A DNA stretch of 64,000 nucleotides from RGIG4576 sp964536025. GTDB lineage: Bacteria > Bacteroidota > Bacteroidia > Bacteroidales > Muribaculaceae. How positions within the stretch are numbered: position 1 is the stretch's first letter; each line of letters opens with the position of its first letter. The stretch is from the NCBI GenBank assembly GCA_964536025.1, contig CAZHXA010000007.1, positions 8,172 to 72,171 of the forward strand, given 5' to 3'. Made by a program: the position numbers and the translations under genes. Shown here piece by piece: positions 52,000 through 61,497 of this stretch. The notes under the pieces were generated by a model, which worked only from the letters and a program-made list of their open reading frames with translations, made no database searches and was not told the DNA's origin.

Positions 52000-52532
52000 T
52001 TAAGCGAGAAGATTTGATTGAAATAGGAGTTTATAATAAACCCCATGGTATAAATGGTGAAATTTCTGCTACATTTGATTATGATTTGGAGACTATATCA
52101 GATGTGAATTGCTTTATCTCTGAAATTAATGGAATATTTGTGCCTTTTTTTACTGAAAATAAGAGAGCAAAAAATTATAGTACTGCTCTTTTGAAAATAG
52201 AAGGTTTGGATGATGAGGAAAGTGTGAAGAAACTCGTTAACCATGTTATTTATACTATTAAATCAAATTTTAATTTCTCTCAAGAATTGTCGGAGAATAA
52301 TGATGAATTGCCTCTTGATTACTTTATAGGATTTTCAATAATTGAAAATGAAAGTAAAAAAAAACTTGGCAAAATCGTAGATGTTGATTGTTCTACTGAG
52401 AATTATTTGTTTATTGTTGAATATAAGGAAAATAAAGTATTTATACCGGCAACCGACGATTTTATCACTGATATAGATTTAGATAAAAAAATATTAATAA
52501 TGAGTTTACCGATAGGTATCTTAGAAATATAA
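51996..52532 (+). CDS. rimM: 16S rRNA maturation factor RimM
   Basis: A 178-residue protein that binds ribosomal protein S19 and helps mature the 30S head. The N-terminal RimM barrel has VYNKPHGINGE (12-22, usually GxxxxxHGxxGE); the C-terminal PRC-barrel part has LPLDYFIGFSI, then IPATDDFI near 149-156 and the conserved final LPIGILEI. Sequence is fairly diverged and Asn/Asp/Lys-rich, but all landmarks are in order and length is normal. It is coupled to the DUF4290 gene upstream. Confidence 0.88.
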   Translation: MIKREDLIEIGVYNKPHGINGEISATFDYDLETISDVNCFISEINGIFVPFFTENKRAKNYSTALLKIEGLDDEESVKKLVNHVIYTIKSNFNFSQELSENNDELPLDYFIGFSIIENESKKKLGKIVDVDCSTENYLFIVEYKENKVFIPATDDFITDIDLDKKILIMSLPIGILEI

Positions 52533-52553
52533 ACCATTTAATATATTATAATC

Positions 52554-52874
52554 ATGAGTAATGATAAAGTTTTTGATGAAAACGATGCAATAGAGTTTAT
52601 TCGTAATTATGTTCCTGCAAATATAAAAAGTAAATATAGTGATAATGATATATTACTATTGATGGATACAATGTACGATTTTTATGATTCTGAAGATGAT
52701 AATGATGAGCTTTATGATGAGGAACTTGTTGATAATGAAGCTTATATTAATCGTATAGTTAATTATGTGAAGAAGAACATAAGAAAAGATCCTGATAATG
52801 CTATTGAAATGGATGATGTTAAGTATCTTGTTCTTGGTGAAATTGAGTATGAGAATACTTTAGATAGTTTCTAA
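52554..52874 (+). CDS. Small acidic protein of unknown function
   Basis: A 106-residue, strongly acidic (Asp/Glu-rich) soluble protein with no signal peptide. The N-terminal 45 residues look like a helix pair (AIEFIRNYVP, DILLLMDTMYDFYD); an acidic cluster follows (51-66), then a second helical block ending LVLGEIEYE. I do not recognise a family. It sits 21 bases after rimM and 10 bases before an OmpA-type gene, so it is expressed with them. The open frame, neighbours' spacing and codon use support it being real. Confidence 0.65.
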   Translation: MSNDKVFDENDAIEFIRNYVPANIKSKYSDNDILLLMDTMYDFYDSEDDNDELYDEELVDNEAYINRIVNYVKKNIRKDPDNAIEMDDVKYLVLGEIEYENTLDSF

Positions 52875-52884
52875 AACATTTATT

Positions 52885-53544
52885 ATGATGAAGAAACAAT
52901 TTATAATCATATCGGTTTTTGTTTTCTCTTTACTTTTTCCTGTATGTTGTGGTGCTAAGGTCTTTGGCAAAGAGGATAAAAAAAACGAAGTTGATATTTA
53001 TGAATTATCTATTGATGAGAATATTTCAATTCCCGAATTAGGGAAATTTGCTAATAAAATTGTTGAATTTCAGACTGTTCAATATCAAATATTAAAGAGC
53101 TTAAATAAGGAAAAATATCCTTATGAAATCAAATTGATAAGAAATGGAGAAGTAATAATGATAACTATACCTGCACGAAGCTTGTTTAATCAAAATGATT
53201 CAATTTTAGCTGAAGTAGGCAAAGTTATATTAAAACCATTATTAAAGTATATGTCTGGTCAGCAATACTACAAAACAGTGTTGGCTATGCATTCCGATAA
53301 TACTGGAAATGAAATTTATACGATGAATTTAACAACTAAACGGGTTAATTCTGTTTTTGATTGGTTGGATTCTGAAAATAACGTTCAAACAGCAAATGTT
53401 GTACCTTATGCTTTGGGATGTAATGATCCGATTGTTGATAATAATTCAGTTTCAAATAGAGATAAGAATCGTCGTTTAGTTATATATTTAATACCCGATA
53501 AAGCTATGATTAATCAATTGAAAAAAGGTAAGATTAATCTTTAG
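52885..53544 (+). CDS. Exported OmpA-domain protein
   Basis: A 219-residue protein with a signal peptide (about 1-24, ending CCGAK; a lipobox reading of PVCC/CCGA is possible but weak). The first third of the mature part is unassigned. Residues about 90-205 match an OmpA C-terminal peptidoglycan-binding domain by eye: IPARSLFNQNDS, HSDNTGNEIYTMNLTTKR, ALGCNDPIVDN and NRDKNRRLVIYL. The HSDN and NRR positions correspond to the usual DAP-binding Asp and Arg. It probably anchors in the cell wall. It lies between the small acidic gene and proS. Confidence 0.8.
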   Translation: MMKKQFIIISVFVFSLLFPVCCGAKVFGKEDKKNEVDIYELSIDENISIPELGKFANKIVEFQTVQYQILKSLNKEKYPYEIKLIRNGEVIMITIPARSLFNQNDSILAEVGKVILKPLLKYMSGQQYYKTVLAMHSDNTGNEIYTMNLTTKRVNSVFDWLDSENNVQTANVVPYALGCNDPIVDNNSVSNRDKNRRLVIYLIPDKAMINQLKKGKINL

Positions 53545-53577
53545 GGTAAAAAATATAATCAATAACAATAAAAACAC

Positions 53578-53585
53578 TAACTTTG
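53578..53585 (+). promoter_or_regulatory. -7 element for proS
   Basis: Exact TAACTTTG match, 21 bases before the ATG at 53607. It argues that the in-frame TTG at 53583 is not the start. Confidence 0.5.
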
Positions 53586-53606
53586 CAAAAAAAATATATT
53601 AAGATA

Positions 53607-55088
53607 ATGGCAAAAGAGCTTAAAGATTTAACAAAAAGAGCAGATAATTATTCTCAATGGTACAACGATTTAGTTGTGAAAGCCGATTTAGCAGAACAAT
53701 CTGCTGTGAGAGGTTGTATGGTTATAAAACCTTATGGTTATGCTATTTGGGAAAAAATGCAACAAGAATTAGATAGAAGATTTAAAGAAACAGGACATGT
53801 AAATGCCTATTTCCCATTATTAATACCAAAGTCTTTCCTAAGTCGTGAAGCTGACCATGTGGAAGGATTCGCCAAAGAATGTGCAATTGTAACACATCAT
53901 CGCTTAAAAAATTCTCCAGATGGAAAAGGCGTGATTGTTGATCCTGATGCTAAATTGGAAGAAGAACTTATAATTCGTCCTACATCTGAAACAATTATTT
54001 GGAATACATATAAAAATTGGATTAATTCTTATCGAGATCTTCCTATTTTATGTAACCAATGGGCAAATGTTATGCGTTGGGAGATGCGTACACGTATGTT
54101 TTTGCGTACAGCCGAATTCTTGTGGCAAGAAGGACATACTGCACATGCTACAAGTGAAGAAGCTGTAGAAGAAGTTAAAAAGATGATTAACGTCTATGCT
54201 GATTTTGCTGAAAAATGTATGGCTGTCCCGGTAATACAAGGAGTTAAAACTGCAAACGAACGATTTGCCGGTGCTGTTGATACTTATACTATAGAAGCGA
54301 TGATGCAAGATGGTAAAGCATTGCAATCGGGAACATCTCACTTCTTAGGTCAAAATTTTGCTAAAGCGTTTGATGTTAAGTTTATTAATCAAAGTAACGA
54401 GCAGGAATATGTTTGGGCAACGTCATGGGGGGTTTCAACTCGTTTGATGGGTGCTTTGATTATGACACATTCCGATGATAATGGTCTCGTTTTGCCTCCA
54501 AAGTTGGCTCCGATACAAGTTGTGGTTATACCTATATATAAAAATGATGAGCAATTAAAAGCTATCAACGAAAAGGTTGAACCTATTATAGCTAAATTGA
54601 AATCTAAGGGGGTAAGCGTAAAATATGACAATGCCGATAATAAACGTCCAGGCTTTAAATTTGCTGATTATGAATTAAAGGGTGTTCCTGTGCGACTTGT
54701 CTTAGGTGCAAGGGATATAGAGAATAATTCAATAGAAATTATGCGTCGTGACACTTTGGAAAAGCATTCTGCTTCTCTTGATAATATTGAAGAATATGTT
54801 GTAAATCTTCTTGATGAAATTCAAGATAATATCTTTAATAAGGCATTAAAGCATAGAGAAGAAATGACTTATACTGTAGATACATGGGACGAATTTAAAG
54901 AAAAAATAGAAGAAGGCGGATTTATTCTTGCTCATTGGGATGGAACAACCGAAACTGAAATTAAGATAAAGGAAGAAACTAAAGCTACAATACGTTGTAT
55001 TCCTCTTGAAGGAGATAAAACTCCTGGTAAATGTATTTATACAGGAAAGCCATCAACTCAAAGAGTCTTATTTGCAAGAAATTATTAA
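53607..55088 (+). CDS. proS: Prolyl-tRNA synthetase, short (archaeal/eukaryotic-like) type
   Basis: A 493-residue class II synthetase charging tRNA-Pro. It has the class II motifs without the bacterial editing insertion: KADLAEQSAVRGCMVIKP (motif 1 region), RPTSETIIW near 125, RTRMFLRTAEFLWQEGHTAH near 155-174 (motif 2), and LMGALIMTHSDDNGLVLPP near 280-298 (motif 3). A C-terminal anticodon-binding domain and a zinc-like/terminal domain ending ARNY follow. This short type is common in Bacteroidota. A strong terminator follows. Confidence 0.95.
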   Translation: MAKELKDLTKRADNYSQWYNDLVVKADLAEQSAVRGCMVIKPYGYAIWEKMQQELDRRFKETGHVNAYFPLLIPKSFLSREADHVEGFAKECAIVTHHRLKNSPDGKGVIVDPDAKLEEELIIRPTSETIIWNTYKNWINSYRDLPILCNQWANVMRWEMRTRMFLRTAEFLWQEGHTAHATSEEAVEEVKKMINVYADFAEKCMAVPVIQGVKTANERFAGAVDTYTIEAMMQDGKALQSGTSHFLGQNFAKAFDVKFINQSNEQEYVWATSWGVSTRLMGALIMTHSDDNGLVLPPKLAPIQVVVIPIYKNDEQLKAINEKVEPIIAKLKSKGVSVKYDNADNKRPGFKFADYELKGVPVRLVLGARDIENNSIEIMRRDTLEKHSASLDNIEEYVVNLLDEIQDNIFNKALKHREEMTYTVDTWDEFKEKIEEGGFILAHWDGTTETEIKIKEETKATIRCIPLEGDKTPGKCIYTGKPSTQRVLFARNY

Positions 55089-55104
55089 AATACATTTTCG
55101 AGAT

Positions 55105-55146
55105 AAAAAAACGGTCAATAAAGTTTTTTTATTGACCGTTTTTTTT
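55105..55146. terminator. Bidirectional terminator between proS and a secreted protein gene
   Basis: A stem of about 15-18 bp (55105-55122 with 55128-55146) with A-tract on the left and T-tract on the right, overlapping the stop of the converging gene. Confidence 0.85.
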
Positions 55147-56239
55147 ATTGTTTTATGAATCGTATTTCTCCTTTTTCGGTTGGGAAAAAGAATGAGATTA
55201 TGTTGTTATCTTCAATTGTCGCATAATTATCATTATCGACTAATTTCATGGTTGAATCATACCATTGTAAATTATAATTATCTTTGAACGGGGTTGGACA
55301 TAAACGGCCTTTTAACATGCCGGTAGTCCATTTCGCATTGTTTATGACTGCTCCATCGTAATATAATATGTCATAACCTTTTTGGCTATTTTTTACAATG
55401 ACTAATTTATATTTTCCTCCCAATTTTAACCGTGATTCATCAATATTTCTGTCAAAATATTTCCATATACCTTCTATTAACTCCAAAGTATCACTCTCAA
55501 GATATTTGTTTAAATTCTTATTATGCCATTTTGTTGTCAATATTTTTTCTTTTAGAATATTTTTTTTAGTAGTAAAGCGTTCTAATTTTACAACACTGCC
55601 CGGACCTGCAAAAAAGCCGGTTTTCATGTAATCTTCATATTTTATATCTTGAGTTTTGTAAATTAAAACAGGCTTTTTTTTACCAATATATAGTGAAGTG
55701 TATTTTCCGTCATATTTAAGCCAAAGTGAATTATATCCGTCATATAAATCAACTTCATTATTAACTGATTCAGTTTTGACGATTTCTCTTTTACCCATAG
55801 AAACTTTTATTATTTCTACAATTAGTTTTCTCTCATCAAGTATATCGTGTAGCAACGAATTATAACCGGATAATTTAATTTGTAAATAATTTAAGTCATC
55901 TTTGAAATTCCAAATAAAACCCCAATTTGGATTAGATATTTTAAAAGTATTATTCATGCTATCAAATACTTTATATTTTTTTCCACTTAAGTTACTTTCA
56001 TTGGCAAATTTTAAGGAAATGGTAAATTCGGAATTAGAACAGTCGAAATCAACTAAATTATATAGAGTGTCGGTTGATTTGTTTTTTAAAACAAGTATTT
56101 TATCTATAATTTCATTATAATTGCTTTTAAAATCTTTAAAGTCATTTAAATAAGTATAGTATTGAGTTTGTGAAACTGTAGTAAGAGAAGTGAAAAATAT
56201 CAAAATTAAGGAAAGTCTATATTGTTTGTTTTTTTTCAT
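55145..56239 (-). CDS. Exported protein of unknown function
   Basis: A 364-residue protein with a signal peptide (about residues 1-24, ending TVSQ). I do not recognise a family. Residues 25-225 are beta-rich and end with GFFAGPGSVVKLERF, a pattern like the last strands of a LamG/concanavalin-type domain. Residues about 255-364 begin EGIWKYF and contain YDILYYDGA, TGMLKG and ISFFFP, resembling a small lipocalin-like barrel. So a two-domain secreted binding protein is plausible. The gene is isolated, with 242 bases of AT-rich DNA upstream. It is more Asn/Lys-rich than its neighbours. Confidence 0.7.
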   Translation of the reverse strand: MKKNKQYRLSLILIFFTSLTTVSQTQYYTYLNDFKDFKSNYNEIIDKILVLKNKSTDTLYNLVDFDCSNSEFTISLKFANESNLSGKKYKVFDSMNNTFKISNPNWGFIWNFKDDLNYLQIKLSGYNSLLHDILDERKLIVEIIKVSMGKREIVKTESVNNEVDLYDGYNSLWLKYDGKYTSLYIGKKKPVLIYKTQDIKYEDYMKTGFFAGPGSVVKLERFTTKKNILKEKILTTKWHNKNLNKYLESDTLELIEGIWKYFDRNIDESRLKLGGKYKLVIVKNSQKGYDILYYDGAVINNAKWTTGMLKGRLCPTPFKDNYNLQWYDSTMKLVDNDNYATIEDNNIISFFFPTEKGEIRFIKQ

Positions 56240-56447
56240 GAAATATAGTTTTATTGATTAAATATTATAAAGGATTAACCATGTTTATTTATTATACAAA
56301 GATAGAAAATATTTTATTTCATTTGCAAGGTTAATAAAAATGATATACTTAACTTGATGTAATCAAAATCGAATTTTAAATAACCTTGTAAACACCTATA
56401 TTTATGACAAAATAAAACAAAGTGGCAGATAATAAAGATTTATTTAT

Positions 56448-56455
56448 TATCTTTG
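56448..56455 (+). promoter_or_regulatory. -7 element for the lysE-CBM9-dnaE operon
   Basis: Exact TATCTTTG match, 26 bases before the ATG at 56482. Confidence 0.5.
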
Positions 56456-56481
56456 TTATTTAAATAAAGATTTTGGTTAAA

Positions 56482-57120
56482 ATGGAGTTAATCCTACTTA
56501 TGATAATACGCGGACTCGCTATAGGTGTTTTGGTGTCGGCACCAATGGGACCAATAGGAGTCTTGTGTATACAACGTACACTAAACAAAGGGCGATGGTC
56601 TGGTTTTTTTACCGGTCTTGGAGCTGCTTTGTCTGATATGATATATTGCTTATTGACAGGACTTGGCATGTCATTTATAATAGATTTTATTGAAACAAAT
56701 CAAAATATATTACAAATTATAGGCAGTATTGCTTTGTTGGTGTATGGCTTTTACTTACTTAGGAAAAATCCGGCGGGTAGTCTTAAAACGCCAAAGCAAA
56801 AGAAAGCATCTTATCCTCAGGATTTTATTACAGGATTTTTATTTACGTTTTCTAATCCTTTGATTTTATTCTTAATAATAAGTTTCTTTGCTCGTTTTAA
56901 TTTTTTATCGCCCGATTATTTATATTATCACTACTTGGTAGGTTTCTTGTTTATATTTATAGGAGCATTATTGTGGTGGTTTATAATAACTTATTTTGTG
57001 AATAAAATTCGTTCTAAGTTTAATGTGAGAAGTATGTGGCTCGTGAATAGTATTATTGGCGTAATTATATTATTAATGGCTGCATTCGGAATAATAACAG
57101 GTATTAAAGACTATATATAA
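56482..57120 (+). CDS. LysE/RhtB family amino-acid exporter
   Basis: A 212-residue inner-membrane protein with about six hydrophobic helices. The N-terminal signature GVLVSAPMGPIGVLCIQRTL (about 15-34) and GFFTGLGAALSDMIYCLL are typical of LysE-type translocators, followed by FTFSNPLILFL near 130, another conserved family motif. Family members export lysine, threonine, homoserine lactones or other small solutes; the substrate is not predictable. The ATG at 56482 was chosen over an upstream TTG. The CBM9-like gene starts 1 base after the stop, and dnaE follows. Confidence 0.9.
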   Translation: MELILLMIIRGLAIGVLVSAPMGPIGVLCIQRTLNKGRWSGFFTGLGAALSDMIYCLLTGLGMSFIIDFIETNQNILQIIGSIALLVYGFYLLRKNPAGSLKTPKQKKASYPQDFITGFLFTFSNPLILFLIISFFARFNFLSPDYLYYHYLVGFLFIFIGALLWWFIITYFVNKIRSKFNVRSMWLVNSIIGVIILLMAAFGIITGIKDYI

Positions 57121-57121
57121 T

Positions 57122-57793
57122 ATGAGTGGCATTAGAAAAGAATTAACTATTCAGTATCATCCGGAATTGGATAATATGTGCTTGGAGGAAGTGAGTAATT
57201 TTCTCGAACAAGAATCTGAAAAGCATCACATAAAATGTCGTAATTGGGTGGAAAAATACCATTTTCATCCATTAACAGCTTTTGCTACAGCTTATTCCGA
57301 TAAATATATATATGTCGATTTTTATGTGCGTGGAAATTATTTAAGAGCAGTTAATTATACGAATAATTCCCCCGTAGCTGAGGATAGCTGTGTGGAGTTC
57401 TTTTTGCAAACTCTCAATAGTAAAGAATATTGGAATTTTGAATTTAATTGTATAGGAACCGTTAATGCTTCACATAGAGAAACAAGAGAAAATCCTACAA
57501 GATTAAGTGAGGAAGAAATATCGCAAATTAAGCGATATGCATCTTGTGGTAGTAGGCCTTTTGAAGAAATGGAAGGTATTTTTTCTTGGAATTTACTTGT
57601 TGCAATTCCGTTTAGTCTTATTGGACTTGATTCTGCTAATTTACCGGAGAAAATAAAGGGTAATTTCTATAAATGTGGTTCTAAAACAAGTGCTCCGCAT
57701 TTGCTGAGTTGGTCTCCAATAGACTATCCTAACCCCGATTTTCATCGACCTGAATACTTTGGAGATTTATACTTTGAAAAAAAATATAATTAA
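57122..57793 (+). CDS. CBM9-like (DOMON-type) protein without signal peptide
   Basis: A 223-residue protein resembling the carbohydrate-binding family 9-like proteins of Bacteroidota: FATAYSDKYIYVDFYVRG near 61-78, EDSCVEFFLQ near 95-104, WNFEFNCIGTVNASHRE near 112-128, and the C-terminal PDFHRPEYFGDLYFE. Most homologous folds are exported, but no signal peptide or lipobox is present here, so it appears cytosolic unless the true start is missed (there is no room upstream). It is sandwiched between a LysE exporter (1 base) and dnaE (14 bases). Ligand unknown. Confidence 0.8.
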   Translation: MSGIRKELTIQYHPELDNMCLEEVSNFLEQESEKHHIKCRNWVEKYHFHPLTAFATAYSDKYIYVDFYVRGNYLRAVNYTNNSPVAEDSCVEFFLQTLNSKEYWNFEFNCIGTVNASHRETRENPTRLSEEEISQIKRYASCGSRPFEEMEGIFSWNLLVAIPFSLIGLDSANLPEKIKGNFYKCGSKTSAPHLLSWSPIDYPNPDFHRPEYFGDLYFEKKYN

Positions 57794-57807
57794 TTAAAAG
57801 AATTTAC

Positions 57808-60800
57808 ATGCAACCATTTGTTCATCTTCACGTCCATTCACAATATTCGATACTTGATGGTCAAGCATCGATAAAGGCTCTTGTAAATAAGGCTAAAGAT
57901 AATGGAATGAAAGGTATTGCTTTGACCGATCATGGCAATATGTTTGGTGTCAAAGAATTTCATGACTATTGCAATAAAATAAATGGTGATTTAAATTCTA
58001 CTATTAAGCAACTTAATAAACAACTTAAAGAACTTGAACAAGCCGAAAATAAAGATCTTGATAAAATAAATAATTTAAAAATCGAGATTGAAGAAAAAAA
58101 AGCACAAAGATTTAAGCCGATATTTGGTTGTGAAATGTATGTTGCTGAAAAAAGTTTATACGAACATACATCAAAAAGTGATACAGGTCGTCACTTGATT
58201 GTATTGGCAAAAAATGAAAAAGGGTATCATAACCTCATAAAATTAGTTTCTAAAGCTTGGACTGATGGATTTTATTCACATCCAAGAACAGATAAGGAAA
58301 GCCTAAAGGAAAGACATGAAGGGCTTATCGTTTGTTCTGCATGTATAGGAGGGGAAATACCAAGACTTATTCTTCAAGATAGAATAGAAGAGGCAAAAGA
58401 AACGGCTAAATGGTTTAAAGACGTGTTCGGAGATGATTTCTATCTCGAAATTCAGCGTCATAAAGCGACAGTTCCAATAGCAAATCATGAGACGTATCCA
58501 TTACAAGAAAGGGCCAATAAGGTGCTTGTGGAGTTTTCTAAAGAGCTAGGAATTAAATTAATATGTACTAATGATGTTCACTTTGTAAATGAAAGTGACG
58601 CTGATGCACATGACCGTTTAATATGTTTGTCAACCGGTAAATGCTTAAATGATGAAAAGCGTATGCTTTACAGTAAGCAAGAGTGGATGAAAACTCAAGA
58701 AGAAATGAATGAGATTTTCAATGATATACCGGAATCGTTGTCTAATACATTAGAAATTCTTGATAAGGTTGAATTTTATTCAATTGATCATGATGCTATT
58801 TTGCCTAATTTCCCGTTGCCTGATGGATTTACCGATAATGACGACTATTTGCGTTATTTGGTTTATGAGGGTGCGAAGAAAAGATGGAAAGAGCTTGACG
58901 ATGAACATGTTGAACGTATGGATTTTGAGCTAAATACAATCAAAAATATGGGATTCCCCGGATATTTCTTGATTGTGCAAGACTTTATAAAAGCAGCAAG
59001 AGAGTTGGGTGTTTCGGTAGGACCTGGTCGTGGCTCTGCTGCAGGTTCAGCTGTTGCATATTGTTTGGGAATCACACAGATTGATCCTATTAAATATGAT
59101 TTACTTTTTGAACGTTTCTTGAATCCTGATCGTATTTCACTACCTGATATAGATATCGATTTTGATGACGACGGTCGTGCAAGTGTATTGAAGTATGTTA
59201 CGCAAAAATATGGAGAAGAAAAAGTTGCTCATATTATAACATACGGAACAATGGCAGCAAAAATGGCAATAAAGGATGTGGCAAGAGTTCATCAATTGCC
59301 TATACCGGAGAGTGACCGTTTGGCAAAGATGATACCAAGTAAGCCAAACGATATGCCATCACAAGATAACGGTAAAAAATATGCTATTACAATATCGAAT
59401 TGTATAAAATGTTTTCCTGAATTTGCTGCGGAAAAGAATAGTAGTGACCCAAATATATCGTCAACAATACAATATGCTGAACAACTTGAGGGTAACGTAA
59501 GAAGTACAGGAGTTCATGCTTGTGGTGTTATTATTGGTCGTGATGATATTACAGATTGGGTTCCGGTAAGTACGGCACCTGATAAAGATGGTAATAAAAT
59601 GCTTGTTACACAGTATGAAGGCAGTGTAATTGAGTCTACCGGACTTATAAAAATGGACTTCTTGGGCTTAAAGACGTTGTCAATTATAAAAGAAGCTCTT
59701 GCAAATATCAAAAATACTTGCGATATTGATGTTGATATAGATAATATACCTATAGATGATAAAAAAACTTACCAATTATATTGTGAAGGTCGCACTGTAG
59801 GTACATTCCAATTTGAGTCTCCTGGAATGCAGAAGTATCTTATTGAACTTCAACCTTCAACTTTTGAAGATTTGATTGCGATGAATGCATTGTATAGACC
59901 GGGACCGATGGATTATATTCCTGATTTTATTAACCGTAAATTGGGGCGAAAACCTATTGAGTATGATATTCCAATAATGGAAAAGTATCTTAAGGATACT
60001 TATGGTATTACTGTTTATCAAGAGCAAGTCATGCTTTTGTCTCGTCTTTTGGGTAATTTTACACGAGGTGAAAGTGATGCTTTGCGTAAGGCAATGGGTA
60101 AGAAGTTAAGAGATAAATTGGATCACATGAAACCGAAATTTATCGAAGGTGGTAAAAGTAATGGTCATGATCCTAATGTTCTTGAAAAAATTTGGCAGGA
60201 TTGGGAAAAATTTGCTTCTTATGCATTTAATAAGTCTCATGCAACATGTTATTCTTGGGTTGCTTATCAAACAGCATATTTGAAGGCCAATTATCCTGCG
60301 GAATATATGGCAGCGGTACTTAGTCGCAACTTGAATGATATAGAAAAGTTGACTAAATTCATGGACGAATGTAAGTCTATGAAAATTCCGGTCAAAGGTC
60401 CTGATATAAATGAAAGTTACAAAAACTTCAGTGCAAATAAAAGTGGAGAAATACGCTTTGGACTTGGAGGTATTAAGACTGTTGGAATAAATGCTGTTGA
60501 AGCTATCATAAGTGAAAGAAAAGAAAATGGTCCATATAAATCAATTTATGATTTCGTTGAACGAGTAAATCTGTCTTCTTGTAATCGTCGTGCAATTGAA
60601 GCATTGGCTCTTGCCGGCTCTTTTGATAGCTTTAATGAAATTTCAAGGGAAGATTTTTTTGAGCGTAATGCTAAAGATGAAACTTTCCTTGAAGTGCTAA
60701 TAAAATATGGTGCACGTTTTCAAGAAGATAAAAATAATCAAGCTACCTCGTTATTTGGTTGTATGGATGAGAATGTTGTATTTACATCAAAACCGCCTAT

Positions 60801-61467
60801 CCCAAAGACGGAAAAATGGGCAAATATAATCAAACTTGATAAGGAACGTGAGTATGTGGGTATGTATCTTTCGGCACATCCGTTAGATCCTTTCTTTATG
60901 GAATTGGAATATGGTTGTAATGTGAAGTTGAAAGATATTAAAGATATGAGTGCTGAGGTTGATAAAGAATTTACATTTGGAGGGCTTGTTGTAGATTTTA
61001 TAGAGAGACCTACTAAAACTGGCAGCCTATTTGGAGTAATGAAAATTGAAGATTTTTCAGGAAGTTATGAAATCAGGTTGTTTAAAGACAAATTGATGAC
61101 ATATAGAAAGTATGGTGTTGTGGGAACTCCTATTATAGCAAAAGGTATGTATCAAAAACGCAAGTATAATGATACCATTGATTTTAATCTTACAGGGATG
61201 GATTTATTAGACAACGTAAAAGGAACTCTTCTTAATAGTATAACAATAAATATACCGGCAAGTCGACTTTCTGAAGCTGAAGTTTATCCTATAAAGTCTT
61301 TTTTTACTTCATCAACTGAAAATAGAGGTGATTTATTCTTCAATGTTGAGGATGATTCAAGCGATAAATCAGTACTTCTTCATTCAAGAAATAAAGTTCC
61401 GATAAAACGCGAATTTATAGATTTTTTGAAAGAACAAGAACTTGAATTTGAGATAAATAAAAACTAA
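57808..61467 (+). CDS. dnaE: DNA polymerase III alpha subunit
   Basis: A 1219-residue replicative polymerase. The N-terminal PHP domain starts HLHVHSQYSILDG (6-18) with TDHGNMFG near 41, and keeps its metal histidines. About residues 55-100 form a charged coiled-coil insertion between PHP strands, longer than in E. coli DnaE. The catalytic palm has GPGRGS (405-410) and the aspartate triad region PDIDIDFDDD (446-455). Helix-hairpin-helix and the C-terminal OB domain (FTFGGLVVDF near 1053) follow. It is a DnaE1-type enzyme, so proofreading must come from a separate epsilon subunit. A thioredoxin gene follows after 30 bases. Confidence 0.96.
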   Translation: MQPFVHLHVHSQYSILDGQASIKALVNKAKDNGMKGIALTDHGNMFGVKEFHDYCNKINGDLNSTIKQLNKQLKELEQAENKDLDKINNLKIEIEEKKAQRFKPIFGCEMYVAEKSLYEHTSKSDTGRHLIVLAKNEKGYHNLIKLVSKAWTDGFYSHPRTDKESLKERHEGLIVCSACIGGEIPRLILQDRIEEAKETAKWFKDVFGDDFYLEIQRHKATVPIANHETYPLQERANKVLVEFSKELGIKLICTNDVHFVNESDADAHDRLICLSTGKCLNDEKRMLYSKQEWMKTQEEMNEIFNDIPESLSNTLEILDKVEFYSIDHDAILPNFPLPDGFTDNDDYLRYLVYEGAKKRWKELDDEHVERMDFELNTIKNMGFPGYFLIVQDFIKAARELGVSVGPGRGSAAGSAVAYCLGITQIDPIKYDLLFERFLNPDRISLPDIDIDFDDDGRASVLKYVTQKYGEEKVAHIITYGTMAAKMAIKDVARVHQLPIPESDRLAKMIPSKPNDMPSQDNGKKYAITISNCIKCFPEFAAEKNSSDPNISSTIQYAEQLEGNVRSTGVHACGVIIGRDDITDWVPVSTAPDKDGNKMLVTQYEGSVIESTGLIKMDFLGLKTLSIIKEALANIKNTCDIDVDIDNIPIDDKKTYQLYCEGRTVGTFQFESPGMQKYLIELQPSTFEDLIAMNALYRPGPMDYIPDFINRKLGRKPIEYDIPIMEKYLKDTYGITVYQEQVMLLSRLLGNFTRGESDALRKAMGKKLRDKLDHMKPKFIEGGKSNGHDPNVLEKIWQDWEKFASYAFNKSHATCYSWVAYQTAYLKANYPAEYMAAVLSRNLNDIEKLTKFMDECKSMKIPVKGPDINESYKNFSANKSGEIRFGLGGIKTVGINAVEAIISERKENGPYKSIYDFVERVNLSSCNRRAIEALALAGSFDSFNEISREDFFERNAKDETFLEVLIKYGARFQEDKNNQATSLFGCMDENVVFTSKPPIPKTEKWANIIKLDKEREYVGMYLSAHPLDPFFMELEYGCNVKLKDIKDMSAEVDKEFTFGGLVVDFIERPTKTGSLFGVMKIEDFSGSYEIRLFKDKLMTYRKYGVVGTPIIAKGMYQKRKYNDTIDFNLTGMDLLDNVKGTLLNSITINIPASRLSEAEVYPIKSFFTSSTENRGDLFFNVEDDSSDKSVLLHSRNKVPIKREFIDFLKEQELEFEINKN

Positions 61468-61497
61468 ATATATATAAACTTTAAATAATATAATAAA

